A DNA stretch of 64,000 bases. It comes from an uncultured Oscillospiraceae bacterium (GTDB lineage: Bacteria; Bacillota; Clostridia; Oscillospirales; Ruminococcaceae). Shown here piece after piece: positions 44,393 through 52,502 of the stretch; within the stretch, counting starts at the first letter, position 1, and every line of letters begins with the position of its first letter. The stretch is taken from assembly GCA_934446455.1 (NCBI GenBank), contig CAKSEE010000010.1, forward strand, positions 1 through 64,000, in the 5' to 3' direction. The position numbers were made by a program, and so were the translations under genes. The notes under the pieces were generated by a model. That model searched no databases, was not told the origin of the DNA, and saw only the letters and a program-made list of their open reading frames with translations.

Positions 44393-45070
44393 ATGGACAA
44401 GAAAAAGCTGATTTTCATGAGCGGACCGCCGGCGCTCGTCTGCTATATGCTGCACGATATTCTCGGGGCGCTGAGTTACCCCGGGTACGACCCGCTTACT
44501 CAGGCGGTAAGCGACCTCACCGCCGACAGCGCGCCGTCGCTATGGATTTCGCAGCCGCTGTCAAGGGCGTTCGGGGTGTTGAGCATTCTGTGCGCGGGCG
44601 CGGCGTGCGTTTACCTGGCAAAGCGCGTGAACAGGCTTCAATGGAGCGGCGTTATCGTGTTTGCCGCGATGAACGTAATTTCGGCAGTCGGCTACACTCT
44701 TTTCCCGCTTACCGACGCGGGGCTACCCGACGGCTTTCAGAACGTCATGCACATTGTAGTTACAGTGTTTGTTGTTGCGGCGTCTATAGTATCGCTTGTG
44801 TTTACGGGCGTGGGCGGGTTTCTTAAACGCGGCGACAGGGCGCTCGGTGCGGCGGCATGGACGGCGTTTGCGCTTATGCTTGCGGGCGCTGTAGGCTCTG
44901 GCGCGGCGCCAAAGGCGGTGTTCGGCATATTCGAGCGCTTCTCAACGTATTCTGCGGCAGCGTTCACGGCGTTTTTAGGCATACGTTGTATGCTTGGAAC
45001 ACAAAGTGTGCCCGGCGCGGCTGTGAAAACGAACGGCGAGGATAATGGCAAGGCGCATAACGCGCAATAA
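44393..45070 (+). CDS. DUF998-family membrane protein
   Basis: 225 residues with about six membrane segments. The N-terminal stretch (LHDILGALSYPGYDPLTQAVSDLTA) matches DUF998 proteins, whose function is not established. Start chosen at 44393 after AAAGGGG (8-base spacing); ATGs slightly upstream are poorer. It has its own promoter and terminator, so it is a single-gene unit. The C-terminal tail is short and polar. Confidence 0.82.
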   Translation: MDKKKLIFMSGPPALVCYMLHDILGALSYPGYDPLTQAVSDLTADSAPSLWISQPLSRAFGVLSILCAGAACVYLAKRVNRLQWSGVIVFAAMNVISAVGYTLFPLTDAGLPDGFQNVMHIVVTVFVVAASIVSLVFTGVGGFLKRGDRALGAAAWTAFALMLAGAVGSGAAPKAVFGIFERFSTYSAAAFTAFLGIRCMLGTQSVPGAAVKTNGEDNGKAHNAQ

Positions 45071-45089
45071 CTCGTGTCCGGCAGAATAA

Positions 45090-45127
45090 ACGGGCGTGGC
45101 TCTCATAGAACCACGCCCGTATTTTTG
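45090..45127. terminator. Bidirectional terminator
   Basis: ACGGGCGTGG (45090-45099) pairs perfectly with CCACGCCCGT (45111-45120), followed by ATTTTTG on the plus strand and TTTATTC on the minus strand. It serves the DUF998 gene and the convergent AraC gene. Confidence 0.88.
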
Positions 45128-45141
45128 TGAACAAGCCGCCG

Positions 45142-46038
45142 CTACTGCCTGTCTGAAAACAGCGCGGCGTACTCCCTGGGGCTTTTGCCCGTGGACCTGC
45201 GGAACATCTCCGCAAAATAGCTCGCCCCGCTGAACCCGCACCGCGCCGCCGCCTCGGTTATGGAGAGCTTCTCGGTGGTGAGAAGCTCTATACCCTTTTG
45301 TATGCGGTATTCGTTGAGAAATTGCAGCGGAGAGGTGTCAAGGTACGTCCTGAAAATCTCGCAGCAGCCGCTCCTGCAGACAAGCCCTGCGGCTGCAATT
45401 TCCGCAAGGGTGAGCTTTCCTGCGTAATTCTGCTGAATAAAGCCCGTCATGCGGTGCAGCGCTTCAAGCTTCTTTTTGTCGTGAGGAGCGGGCGGGGCTT
45501 CCATGCCCGAAATAAAGTCGTAGAGCAGCCCGCACACGGCGTACATCTCGCGCATGATGAAAAACTCGCTGCCCCCGCGCTCTGCCGTGCATGCCTCGTG
45601 CAGTGCAGAAAGCCTGTTGATAAGCGCCTTTTCCGCAGGTATTGCGCTTTTCAGGAGAATGTACGCGGGCGCGTTTTCGCCGAAAAGAAGCTCGCCGTAC
45701 TTCTCCGCCGCAGCGCCGAGCGCGCCCGGGTGGAATATCGTGCATACAAGCTCGCAGTCCTCTTTCTGTTCCCAGAAGCTGTAGTGCATTCGCGTGGAGT
45801 TCACGAATATCATGTCGCCCTCGCGTATCTCAACGCGCTCGCCGTTTATGCAGTAAAACACCCTGCCCCTTGTCACGCGGTTGAACTCAAGGTCGGTGTG
45901 CCAGTGGTTCACAACGCACAGCGTGGGGTAGTCTGCCTGCGTGGAGCGCACGGAGTGAACAGGTATATCGGGTACGGTGTATCTTACGACCTCGCTGCTG
46001 TTGTCAAGGACTATCATGTCCGAAACTATATCAGCCAT
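45142..46038 (-). CDS. AraC-family transcriptional regulator with cupin domain
   Basis: 298 residues from the ATG at 46038 (AAAGGAG upstream). The N-terminal AraC cupin (HWHTDLEFNRVTRGR, EGDMIFVNSTRMHYS) binds a small ligand, and the C-terminal double helix-turn-helix is complete (LTLAEIAAAGLVCRSGCCEIFRTYL and ITEAAARCGFSGASYFAEMFRRSTG). It follows the ArsB/NhaD-type transporter on the same strand after a hairpin and may regulate carbohydrate or transport genes. Its target is unknown. Confidence 0.92.
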   Translation of the reverse strand: MADIVSDMIVLDNSSEVVRYTVPDIPVHSVRSTQADYPTLCVVNHWHTDLEFNRVTRGRVFYCINGERVEIREGDMIFVNSTRMHYSFWEQKEDCELVCTIFHPGALGAAAEKYGELLFGENAPAYILLKSAIPAEKALINRLSALHEACTAERGGSEFFIMREMYAVCGLLYDFISGMEAPPAPHDKKKLEALHRMTGFIQQNYAGKLTLAEIAAAGLVCRSGCCEIFRTYLDTSPLQFLNEYRIQKGIELLTTEKLSITEAAARCGFSGASYFAEMFRRSTGKSPREYAALFSDRQ

Positions 46039-46061
46039 GCGGCACTCCTTTCGGTTATGGG

Positions 46062-46087
46062 GCAGGGGCTGCAAAAACAGCCCCTGC
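46062..46087 (-). terminator. Hairpin between transporter and AraC genes
   Basis: GCAGGGGCTG (46062-46071) pairs perfectly over 10 bp with CAGCCCCTGC (46078-46087). No U run follows, so it may only partly terminate or may protect the upstream mRNA. Confidence 0.6.
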
Positions 46088-46107
46088 ATTGTATTCTTGT
46101 GTGCGTA

Positions 46108-47628
46108 TCAGTAGCCCAGCTGCTCGTGGTATCTCAGGAAAATCATTACCGTTGAGATAACGAGCACGATAAGCGTTGCGGGGACTGCCGTCTTGCAGTA
46201 TCTGCCCCAGCTTATCGGGTGTCCCTCCTTAGCTGCAACAGACGTGCCGACAACGTTTGCAGAAGCGCCTATAGGCGTTGCGCTGCCGCCGATATCCGTA
46301 CCGACGGAGAGCGACCATGCAAGCACGCCGAGGTCTGCGCCCGTAACCTCCGACAGGGTCTTTATTATCGGAATCATCGTTGCGGCGAACGGGATATTGT
46401 CCACGACCGCGCTTGCTATAGCAGATATCCACAGTATTATTGCCACCATGAGAAGCGCATTGCCGCCGCTTATCTTGCCGATAAAGTCCGCGGCTATCTC
46501 GAGAATGCCCGTCTGCTCAAGTCCGCCGACTACCACGAAAAGCCCTATGAAGAACAGCAGGGTCTTGTAGTCAACCTTTTTAAGAAGCTCGGGCGCGCCC
46601 TTTCCCGCGGTGATAAGCGTTGCAACGGCAATAACAGCGCCGATGAACGCCACGGTGAGGTGCGTCTGCGCGTGCGATACGAGCAGCACTACAGCGATTA
46701 TAAAGATAACGATGCTTATTACAAAGCTCTTTTTGTCGGTTATGGCTTCCCTGGGGTCGGGCATATTTTCTGTGGAAACCTCCTCGCCCTTAAGCTCCTT
46801 CTTATATACGAGCAGGAAGTAGAACAGGATAACGATAAGCGAAACGCCCGCGATAAGTCCCGTGTTGGTAACGAAGTCTGCAAAGGAAAGCCCGAGCGAC
46901 GTGCCGACAATGATGTTTGGCGGGTCGCCGCACATCGTAGCCGAGCCGCCGAGGTTCGCGCAGAACACCTCTGAAATAATCATCGGCACCGGTGAGAATC
47001 TGAGCAGCTGCGCAAGCTCTACCGTAACCGCCGCAAGGAACAGTATAACCGTAATGCTGTCGATAAACATACTAAGTACAAAGGACATTATCATAAACGT
47101 GATAAAAAGCGGGATAACCTTGTACTTTACGAGCTTTGCAAGCGTCATGCAAAGCCACCTGAAGAAGCCCGCCTTTGCCATGCCCTCTACCATTACCATC
47201 ATGCCTGCTATGAATATGATAGTCGCCCAGTTTATGCCGCTTGTGCTTTCTGAGCTTTCGCCCGCGGCATACCAGAAGTCAACGGTAAATATATTTGCAA
47301 CGTTGAGCGTTTCCCATACCGCCGCAAAGCTGTTCATGCAGATGCCGAACACCGCCACAAGCGTTGCAAGCCCGCAGCAGAGCGTGATTATGTGGCGCTC
47401 TATCTTGTCCATGATTATCAGCACGAACATCACCACAAATATCAGCAGCGCCACTATCTTTGCAATAAGCCCCGTGTCGTCGCCGCTCAGGCTCATAAAC
47501 ACGTTGAAAAGCAGCACCACCGCGCCGAGCGTGCAGAGCCCCATGGCTGCCGTTTTGCTCAGACGCTCTCTTTGCGCGAGTATAAACACTATCGCAAAGA
47601 CAACGACCGCAATAATCGATGCTATCAT
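46108..47628 (-). CDS. ArsB/NhaD/SLC13-type ion transporter
   Basis: 506 residues with about 11-12 membrane segments. Conserved ion-transporter (IT) superfamily stretches are GSATMCGDPPNIIVGTSLG near the middle and DNIPFAATMIPIIKTL and GGSATPIGASANVVG near the end, which form the substrate site in SLC13/ArsB/NhaD proteins. It may carry dicarboxylates or arsenite or exchange Na+/H+; the sequence does not decide. The ATG at 47628 has GAAGGAGG upstream; the longer frame adds six residues with no ribosome site. Confidence 0.9.
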   Translation of the reverse strand: MIASIIAVVVFAIVFILAQRERLSKTAAMGLCTLGAVVLLFNVFMSLSGDDTGLIAKIVALLIFVVMFVLIIMDKIERHIITLCCGLATLVAVFGICMNSFAAVWETLNVANIFTVDFWYAAGESSESTSGINWATIIFIAGMMVMVEGMAKAGFFRWLCMTLAKLVKYKVIPLFITFMIMSFVLSMFIDSITVILFLAAVTVELAQLLRFSPVPMIISEVFCANLGGSATMCGDPPNIIVGTSLGLSFADFVTNTGLIAGVSLIVILFYFLLVYKKELKGEEVSTENMPDPREAITDKKSFVISIVIFIIAVVLLVSHAQTHLTVAFIGAVIAVATLITAGKGAPELLKKVDYKTLLFFIGLFVVVGGLEQTGILEIAADFIGKISGGNALLMVAIILWISAIASAVVDNIPFAATMIPIIKTLSEVTGADLGVLAWSLSVGTDIGGSATPIGASANVVGTSVAAKEGHPISWGRYCKTAVPATLIVLVISTVMIFLRYHEQLGY

Positions 47629-47778
47629 AAAAAACCTCCTTCGCACCGTCTGTATCGCATGATACCGCGGCGCTTTTCTTTTGTTCTGCCATGCGCACAG
47701 AAAATCCCCCCTTAGCCGCTGCCGCCTTTGGCAGCGATTGCGAGAGGATAAAAAATCTTTTTGTATCTGCGCACATCA

Positions 47779-47807
47779 ATTTTAACATACCGCGCCTGAA
47801 AAGTCAA
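47779..47807 (-). promoter_or_regulatory. Promoter of the ArsB/NhaD-type gene with long leader
   Basis: On the minus strand TTGACT (47802-47807), 17 bases, TAAAAT (47779-47784). The leader of about 145 bases (47628-47772) holds a GC-rich hairpin (CTGCCAAAGGCGGCAG, about 47714-47729) and an ATG-started frame that overlaps the transporter start. From 47808 to 48022 I see nothing. Confidence 0.78.
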
Positions 47808-48022
47808 GCGCTGCGGCGCTCTGTCTGTTAATGTTTTGTCATTTTCCGTGCCGAAAAAAGCGCTCCGTGCGGCGGCTCTTTTCGTTAAAATCGCACAATA
47901 TACCCTACTTTTTTTGCCTTGCGCATTCTGCGTGAATGTCACAAACCGCGCCGCCGTGCGCTTTGCTGCATTTGCGTGAAAGCGCGCGGCAGTGTGAATT
48001 TTGTCGAACGGTGTCGCGCCGT

Positions 48023-49384
48023 TCATGCGCTCTGCGCTTCAGGTTTTGTGTTGGTCAGATTGTTGAGCCAGCGGTATTTTTTGTAATGTCTGTAAACGGC
48101 GGGCAGCTTTATTATCTCGTCTATATTTATCATCACATAAACCACGACAGGCGGCAGCTTGAGCACGAACGCCGCGATAAGTCCGAGCGGCACGGTCACC
48201 GCCCACATCGTCACGGTATCGCATTTAAGTCCGAATGTGGAATCCCCGCCCGATGGGAATATGCCCGAGATAACGGTCATGTTTATTGACTTGCCGAAAA
48301 CGTAGTAGGAGCTTACTATAAGCATTATGCGCAGGTAATGCTGCGCGGTATCCGTAAGCGAGCCGAACAGCGGCACGAACGGGATAACAAGCAGCACGAT
48401 AACGCCCGATGCCGCGCCGCTCAGCATAGCCGCCTTACACAGCCGCGAGCCGTACTCGCGCGCCTTGTCAAGCAGCCCCTGCCCGAGAAGCGACCCCACA
48501 AGCACCGCCGCCGCGGAGCTTACGCCCTCGCACACGCATATTGCAAGGTTCTTTATGATGTTTGCTATGGCGTTTGCCGCCGCAGCGTCGCTGCCAAGGT
48601 GTCCGAGAATCACCGAGTACATTGAAAAGCCCAGGCCCCACACAAGGTTATTTGCAAGCACGGGCAGCGAGTATCTGAAGTAGTCGCGCCTGAGCGCCCT
48701 GTCGTTGTGGATACACCACTTAAGGCGCAGCCTTACGCCGTCTTTTCGGCTTGTGGCGATAAGCGCCCATGTAAGCTCTGCCGCCTTTGAAATCACTGTT
48801 GCAATAGCGGCGCCCACCGCGCCCAGCTTCGGGAACGGCCCCACGCCGAAGATAAGCAGCCAGTTGAACAGGATATTAAGCACCACCGAAACGGAGCTTA
48901 TAACGGAGCATTCCACCGCCCTGCCGCAGGTTTTCATAATGCAAAGGCAGTTCTGCGACACCGCGAGCATAAGGTAGCTTGGCGCTACGGCGCGCAGGTA
49001 GCCCGCGCCTATTTCTATAAGCACGGGGTCTGAGGCGAAGCACTTCATGATAAGCTCGGGGTAGGCGAGCGCTCCCACCGTAAACGGCAGCGAGAAAAGC
49101 GTGAGCAGCTTTATGCCTATGCCGAGCGTTTTTTCCACCGAGTCCCTGTCGAGTATCCCCCAGTATTGCGCCGCGAGGATAGACACGCCGCCCGTCACCG
49201 AGAAAATGAACAGGCTGAAGATAAACTGAACCTGCCCCGCAAGCGATACTGCGGAAAGCGCGTCCTGACTGATAAAGCCAACCATGAGCGCGTCTGTAAA
49301 GCTTACCGCGGCAAGCATAAGCTGCTGCATGGTGATGGGCACTACAAGCTTAAGCAGCCTGCTGTTAAATTCCTTCTTGTCCAT
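48023..49384 (-). CDS. MATE-family efflux transporter
   Basis: 453 residues, about 12 membrane segments in two MatE halves (VVPITMQQLMLAAVSFTDALMVGF at the start; VLANNLVWGLGFSMYSVILGHLG at the centre). MATE proteins export drugs or metabolites using Na+ or H+ gradients. The ATG at 49384 overlaps the end of the acetyltransferase gene by 20 bases; a TTG at 49393 is an alternative start. Co-transcribed with the acetyltransferase. Substrate unknown. Confidence 0.92.
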   Translation of the reverse strand: MDKKEFNSRLLKLVVPITMQQLMLAAVSFTDALMVGFISQDALSAVSLAGQVQFIFSLFIFSVTGGVSILAAQYWGILDRDSVEKTLGIGIKLLTLFSLPFTVGALAYPELIMKCFASDPVLIEIGAGYLRAVAPSYLMLAVSQNCLCIMKTCGRAVECSVISSVSVVLNILFNWLLIFGVGPFPKLGAVGAAIATVISKAAELTWALIATSRKDGVRLRLKWCIHNDRALRRDYFRYSLPVLANNLVWGLGFSMYSVILGHLGSDAAAANAIANIIKNLAICVCEGVSSAAAVLVGSLLGQGLLDKAREYGSRLCKAAMLSGAASGVIVLLVIPFVPLFGSLTDTAQHYLRIMLIVSSYYVFGKSINMTVISGIFPSGGDSTFGLKCDTVTMWAVTVPLGLIAAFVLKLPPVVVYVMINIDEIIKLPAVYRHYKKYRWLNNLTNTKPEAQSA

Positions 49385-50003
49385 AGTTTTCAACCGCCCT
49401 CATGGCGTCCTCGTCAAATTTCCTGCGCTTAAAATAATACTGTTTGTCCTCGTCGGTTATCACGCGTATAACTCGGCAGGGATTGCCCGCCGCAACAACG
49501 CCCTCGGGAATATCGCGCGTTACCACCGAGCCTGCGCCGATGACCGTGCCGCGCCCGATATGCACGTCCGGGCAGACGATAACGCCCGCGCCTATCCAGC
49601 AGTCAGAGCCTATGCTTACGGCAACGCCGTATTCGTACGCGGTGTTGCGCGCCTGTGGGTGTATGGGGTGCCCCGCCGTGGTTATCGTAACGTTCGGCGC
49701 TATGAATACGTTGTCGCCGATGTCCACGCGCGCCACGTCAAGCACGGTAAGGTTGTAGTTGGCGTAAAAGTTCTCGCCCACGTGCGTGTTGAAGCCGTAG
49801 TCGCAGCGAAACGGCGGTACAACGGTGCAGCTTTTGCCCGTGCTTCCGAATATCGCGCGTATCTGCGCGGCAAGTTCGTCAACAAGCCATGGCTCGGTGT
49901 TGTTGTATTTCCGGCATTTCTTTCTGGTTTCAAGCATCTGCTCATAGCAGGCGCTGTCGGCTATATATGCCATTTCATTCTGTCGTCTTGTTATGTTGTC
50001 CAT
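49365..50003 (-). CDS. Maltose/galactoside O-acetyltransferase-like enzyme
   Basis: 212 residues. The N-terminal Mac domain (MAYIADSACYEQMLETRKKCRKYN) is followed by a left-handed beta-helix of hexapeptide repeats (VDIGDNVFIAPNVTI, GSDCWIGAGVIVCP, GTVIGAGSVVT) and the family ending GNPCRVIR. The likely catalytic His is in TAGHPIHP. It transfers an acetyl group from acetyl-CoA to a sugar hydroxyl. The ATG at 50003 has AAAGGAGG upstream. Pairing with a MATE exporter suggests disposal of an acetylated compound. Confidence 0.92.
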   Translation of the reverse strand: MDNITRRQNEMAYIADSACYEQMLETRKKCRKYNNTEPWLVDELAAQIRAIFGSTGKSCTVVPPFRCDYGFNTHVGENFYANYNLTVLDVARVDIGDNVFIAPNVTITTAGHPIHPQARNTAYEYGVAVSIGSDCWIGAGVIVCPDVHIGRGTVIGAGSVVTRDIPEGVVAAGNPCRVIRVITDEDKQYYFKRRKFDEDAMRAVENYGQEGI

Positions 50004-50031
50004 AATAAGCCTCCTTTTACAGGCTGTCGAT

Positions 50032-50132
50032 AAAGGCACATCTGCACGCGTAAGCTTGGTTGCGCGGCGTCCATGCCGCGCTTTTGGCTTACGCTTCGCA
50101 TCGCCCTGCCGTTTCCTGGCAGCTGTACCTTT
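50032..50132 (-). promoter_or_regulatory. Structured leader RNA of the acetyltransferase-MATE operon
   Basis: The leader folds into nested stems. A 14-base outer stem (50119-50132 with 50032-50045, one mismatch and one G-U) encloses GCTTACGC/GCGTAAGC (50087-50094 with 50048-50055), which in turn encloses GCGCGGC/GCCGCGC (50075-50081 with 50062-50068). The conserved-looking GGAAACGGCAGGGCGATGCGA lies on the 5' side. It precedes the ribosome site directly. This has the shape of a riboswitch or protein-binding leader; I cannot assign a class. Confidence 0.55.
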
Positions 50133-50185
50133 TTCGCCACCCTGATGATTTTTTTGATAAGCTGCTCCTTTTGTTCGCTTTTGTG

Positions 50186-50214
50186 ATTATAGTCTTTTTT
50201 TAAGCCGCTTTCAA
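50186..50214 (-). promoter_or_regulatory. Promoter of the acetyltransferase-MATE operon
   Basis: On the minus strand TTGAAA (50209-50214), 17 bases, TATAAT (50186-50191), upstream of the structured leader. Confidence 0.85.
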
Positions 50215-50272
50215 TAAGAATCCTGCAAAAAGCTATAACAATCGTATTTTTACAGAGAAGGCGCGATTTATT

Positions 50273-50989
50273 TCAGACAAGCGTATCCTTATATTTGCGC
50301 GGCGTCATGCCCGTAACGCTTTTGAAGCACTTGCAGAAGTGGCTCTGCGAGGAAAAGCACAGCAGCTGGGACACCTCCGCGAGGGGCAGCCCGCCCGCGA
50401 TAAGGCTCTTTGCGGCTTCAATCCGCCGCAGCAGTATAAAGTGCGAGAGCGTATGCCCCGTTTCGCGGTGAAAGAGCGCTGAGAGATAGCTGCGGTCGTA
50501 GCCCGTATTTTGCGCGACCGCTGCGGCGGAGAGCGGGGAAGTCAAGTTGTCGCAGACAAAGCGCACCGCGCGCCGCACGGCGGGAGAAGCGCCCTTTCCG
50601 AGCAGGCGCTTCATGCGCTGTGCAAATTCCGGCGCTATTTCGTCGTTTACGGCGCTTACGTCTGCGGCGCTTGTGCAGCTGTCGGCGCGGCGTATAAACA
50701 TATCGCTGAGCGTAAACGCTTCGTCCTGCGGCATTCCCGCTGAAATGCACCGCCGCGTGATTATGGTGCAGTTTGCCACAAGGTGGTATACGGCGTTGCG
50801 CACGGGGTCGGGGGAAAGCACGCCCTTTTCGCTTTGCTTCGGCGCGCTGCCGTAGCACGCCTTAAGGCGCTCTATCTCCTCGGGTCTGCCCTGCGCCACA
50901 AGGTCGTAAAACTCGCGCTCGTCGCCGTAGGGCAGGTGCGGGAGCGTGTGGCTCGACAGGTAGTTTATGCGGTAGTCAAGACTTCTCAT
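50273..50989 (-). CDS. AraC-family transcriptional regulator
   Basis: 238 residues. The N-terminal region is of unknown fold, with a helical part (REFYDLVAQGRPEEIERLKACY) like YsiA/ LiaR-adjacent AraC regulators of Firmicutes. The C-terminal double helix-turn-helix is complete (LSAAAVAQNTGYDRSYLSALFHRETG and LAEVSQLLCFSSQSHFCKCFKSVTG). It is transcribed divergently from the GH5 gene, whose -35 box is poor, so it is the likely activator of that cellulase. Ligand unknown. Confidence 0.88.
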   Translation of the reverse strand: MRSLDYRINYLSSHTLPHLPYGDEREFYDLVAQGRPEEIERLKACYGSAPKQSEKGVLSPDPVRNAVYHLVANCTIITRRCISAGMPQDEAFTLSDMFIRRADSCTSAADVSAVNDEIAPEFAQRMKRLLGKGASPAVRRAVRFVCDNLTSPLSAAAVAQNTGYDRSYLSALFHRETGHTLSHFILLRRIEAAKSLIAGGLPLAEVSQLLCFSSQSHFCKCFKSVTGMTPRKYKDTLV

Positions 50990-51103
50990 GGCGGTTACCC
51001 CTTAAGTGGAATTTTGTGCCGTTTCACCCGGCGCTTTCTCAAATTATACAACAAGTCTGCCATAAAAACAACAGGCGTTATATAAAATCTGCAAAATGCG
51101 TGG

Positions 51104-51130
51104 TATATTAGAATTACAGAAAACGTTTTC
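51104..51130 (+). promoter_or_regulatory. GH5 promoter and cre-like operator
   Basis: A -10-like TATATT (51104-51109) with no good -35 is followed by GAAAACGTTTTC (51119-51130), a perfect 12-bp palindrome of the LacI/CcpA (cre) type placed between the start site and the ribosome site. This fits catabolite or sugar-responsive repression of the cellulase gene plus activation by the divergent AraC protein. Confidence 0.7.
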
Positions 51131-51147
51131 ATGAAAGGAGCTTTATC

Positions 51148-52344
51148 ATGAAGAAAACATTGACAGCCCTGCTGCTGGCGGGCGTAATAGCGCTTACGGG
51201 GTGTAATGGCGCGCAGGTTTCCGACGTTTCGCAGGAAACAGCCGAATCCGCTGCGGAAGCACCCGAGCAGCGCCTTGACGAGTTTGCGGAATGCACCTCG
51301 CAGGAGCTTGTGGACAAGATAAAGATAGGCTGGAATCTCGGCAATACGCTTGACGCGTGTCAGGCGGACCGCGACGGCGACGGCGTGATAAACGAACACG
51401 CAGCCGAGGGCGTGGAACCCGACGAAACGCTCTGGGGCAATCCCCGCGCGACGCGCGAGCTTTTTCAGGCGCTGTGGGACAGCGGCGTGAACGCCGTGCG
51501 CATTCCGGTAACGTGGCGCGACCACATTGACGAGCAGGGCAACATAAGCGAGGCGTGGCTCGACAGGGTGCAGGAGGTGGTGGACTACGCCTGCGACGTG
51601 GGAATGTACACGATAATCAACGTTCACCACGACGGCGGCGGCGACCCGCAGTTCGGCGCGTGGATTTGCAGGGCGGCGGACGACTACGAGGGGACTGTTG
51701 CGCGCTACAAAACGCTCTGGGGGCAGATAGCGGAGCGCTTTGCGGGCTACGGCGAGCGCCTTATTTTCGAGAGCATGAACGAGGTGGGCTTCGACAGCCT
51801 GCCGCAAAGCGAGGCGTATTCCGTGCTTAACAGGCTCAATCAGGAGTTTGTGGATCTTATTCGCACGGCGGGCGGCAATAATCCCAAACGCCACCTGCTT
51901 ATTGCGGGCTACTGGACGGACATAGAAAAAACCTGCGACAGCCGCTATATCATGCCGAGCGACCCTGCGGGCAGGTGCATTGTTTCGGTGCATTACTACA
52001 CGCCGTGGGACTTCTGCACCACAAACATCAAAAATGAGTGGGGAACGCAGGCGGAGCAGCGGCAGATGGAGGACCTTATCGGCAGGATGAAGTCCAACTT
52101 CACCGACAAGGGCGTACCCGTTATTGTGGGCGAGTACGCCGCGAGCGGCAACGACTTCGCAAGCTGCGTATTTTTCTGCGAAAAGCTTGTCAAGCTCTGC
52201 CACGACAGCGGCATAGCAGCGTTCCTGTGGGACAACGGCAGCGGTCAGGTTGACAGAACCACGGGCGCGTGGAGAAGCCCCGAAATGCTTGCGGCGCTGC
52301 AAAGAGCCGTAAGCGGCGAGGACTACACTCCCGAAAAGCAGTAA
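51148..52344 (+). CDS. Glycoside hydrolase family 5 endoglucanase, lipoprotein
   Basis: 398 residues. The lipoprotein signal ends at Cys in LTGC near residue 19, followed by a short Glu/Ser-rich linker. The GH5 barrel starts with KIGWNLGNTLDA; the acid/base Glu212 is in FESMNEV, VRIPVTW and NVHHDGGG are family motifs, and the nucleophile Glu329 is in VIVGEYAAS. It cleaves beta-1,4-glucan or related chains at the cell surface. GAAAGGAG precedes the ATG. No dockerin or CBM, so it is anchored by lipid rather than a cellulosome. Confidence 0.94.
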   Translation: MKKTLTALLLAGVIALTGCNGAQVSDVSQETAESAAEAPEQRLDEFAECTSQELVDKIKIGWNLGNTLDACQADRDGDGVINEHAAEGVEPDETLWGNPRATRELFQALWDSGVNAVRIPVTWRDHIDEQGNISEAWLDRVQEVVDYACDVGMYTIINVHHDGGGDPQFGAWICRAADDYEGTVARYKTLWGQIAERFAGYGERLIFESMNEVGFDSLPQSEAYSVLNRLNQEFVDLIRTAGGNNPKRHLLIAGYWTDIEKTCDSRYIMPSDPAGRCIVSVHYYTPWDFCTTNIKNEWGTQAEQRQMEDLIGRMKSNFTDKGVPVIVGEYAASGNDFASCVFFCEKLVKLCHDSGIAAFLWDNGSGQVDRTTGAWRSPEMLAALQRAVSGEDYTPEKQ

Positions 52345-52350
52345 AAAAAA

Positions 52351-52376
52351 GCCCGCCGTGTAACCGCACGGCGGGC
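52351..52376. terminator. Shared terminator, strong on the minus strand
   Basis: GCCCGCCGTG (52351-52360) pairs perfectly with CACGGCGGGC (52367-52376). Eight A residues precede it, giving a U run for the minus-strand ATPase transcript. On the plus strand it follows the GH5 stop directly. Confidence 0.85.
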
Positions 52377-52502
52377 TTAGGCTGTCGATAAACCCTCATC
52401 TTCGTAGTCGCCCACATAACGACAGGCGTTAAGCCCGGTCGTTTTGCGGGTTTCCGGAATTCGGGGGCTCTCGCCAATCTGATGTAATTTCGTATGTAGT
52501 TT

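Noticed and set aside
47279-47788. 169-residue frame overlapping the start of the ArsB/NhaD-type gene
   Set aside because: Mostly an out-of-frame reading of the transporter; only its first codons lie in the leader.
50021-52392. 14-bp word AGGCTGTCGATAAA at 50021-50034 and 52379-52392
   Set aside because: Two copies in intergenic DNA hint at a repeat end, but the flanks differ and no transposase or target duplication is visible.
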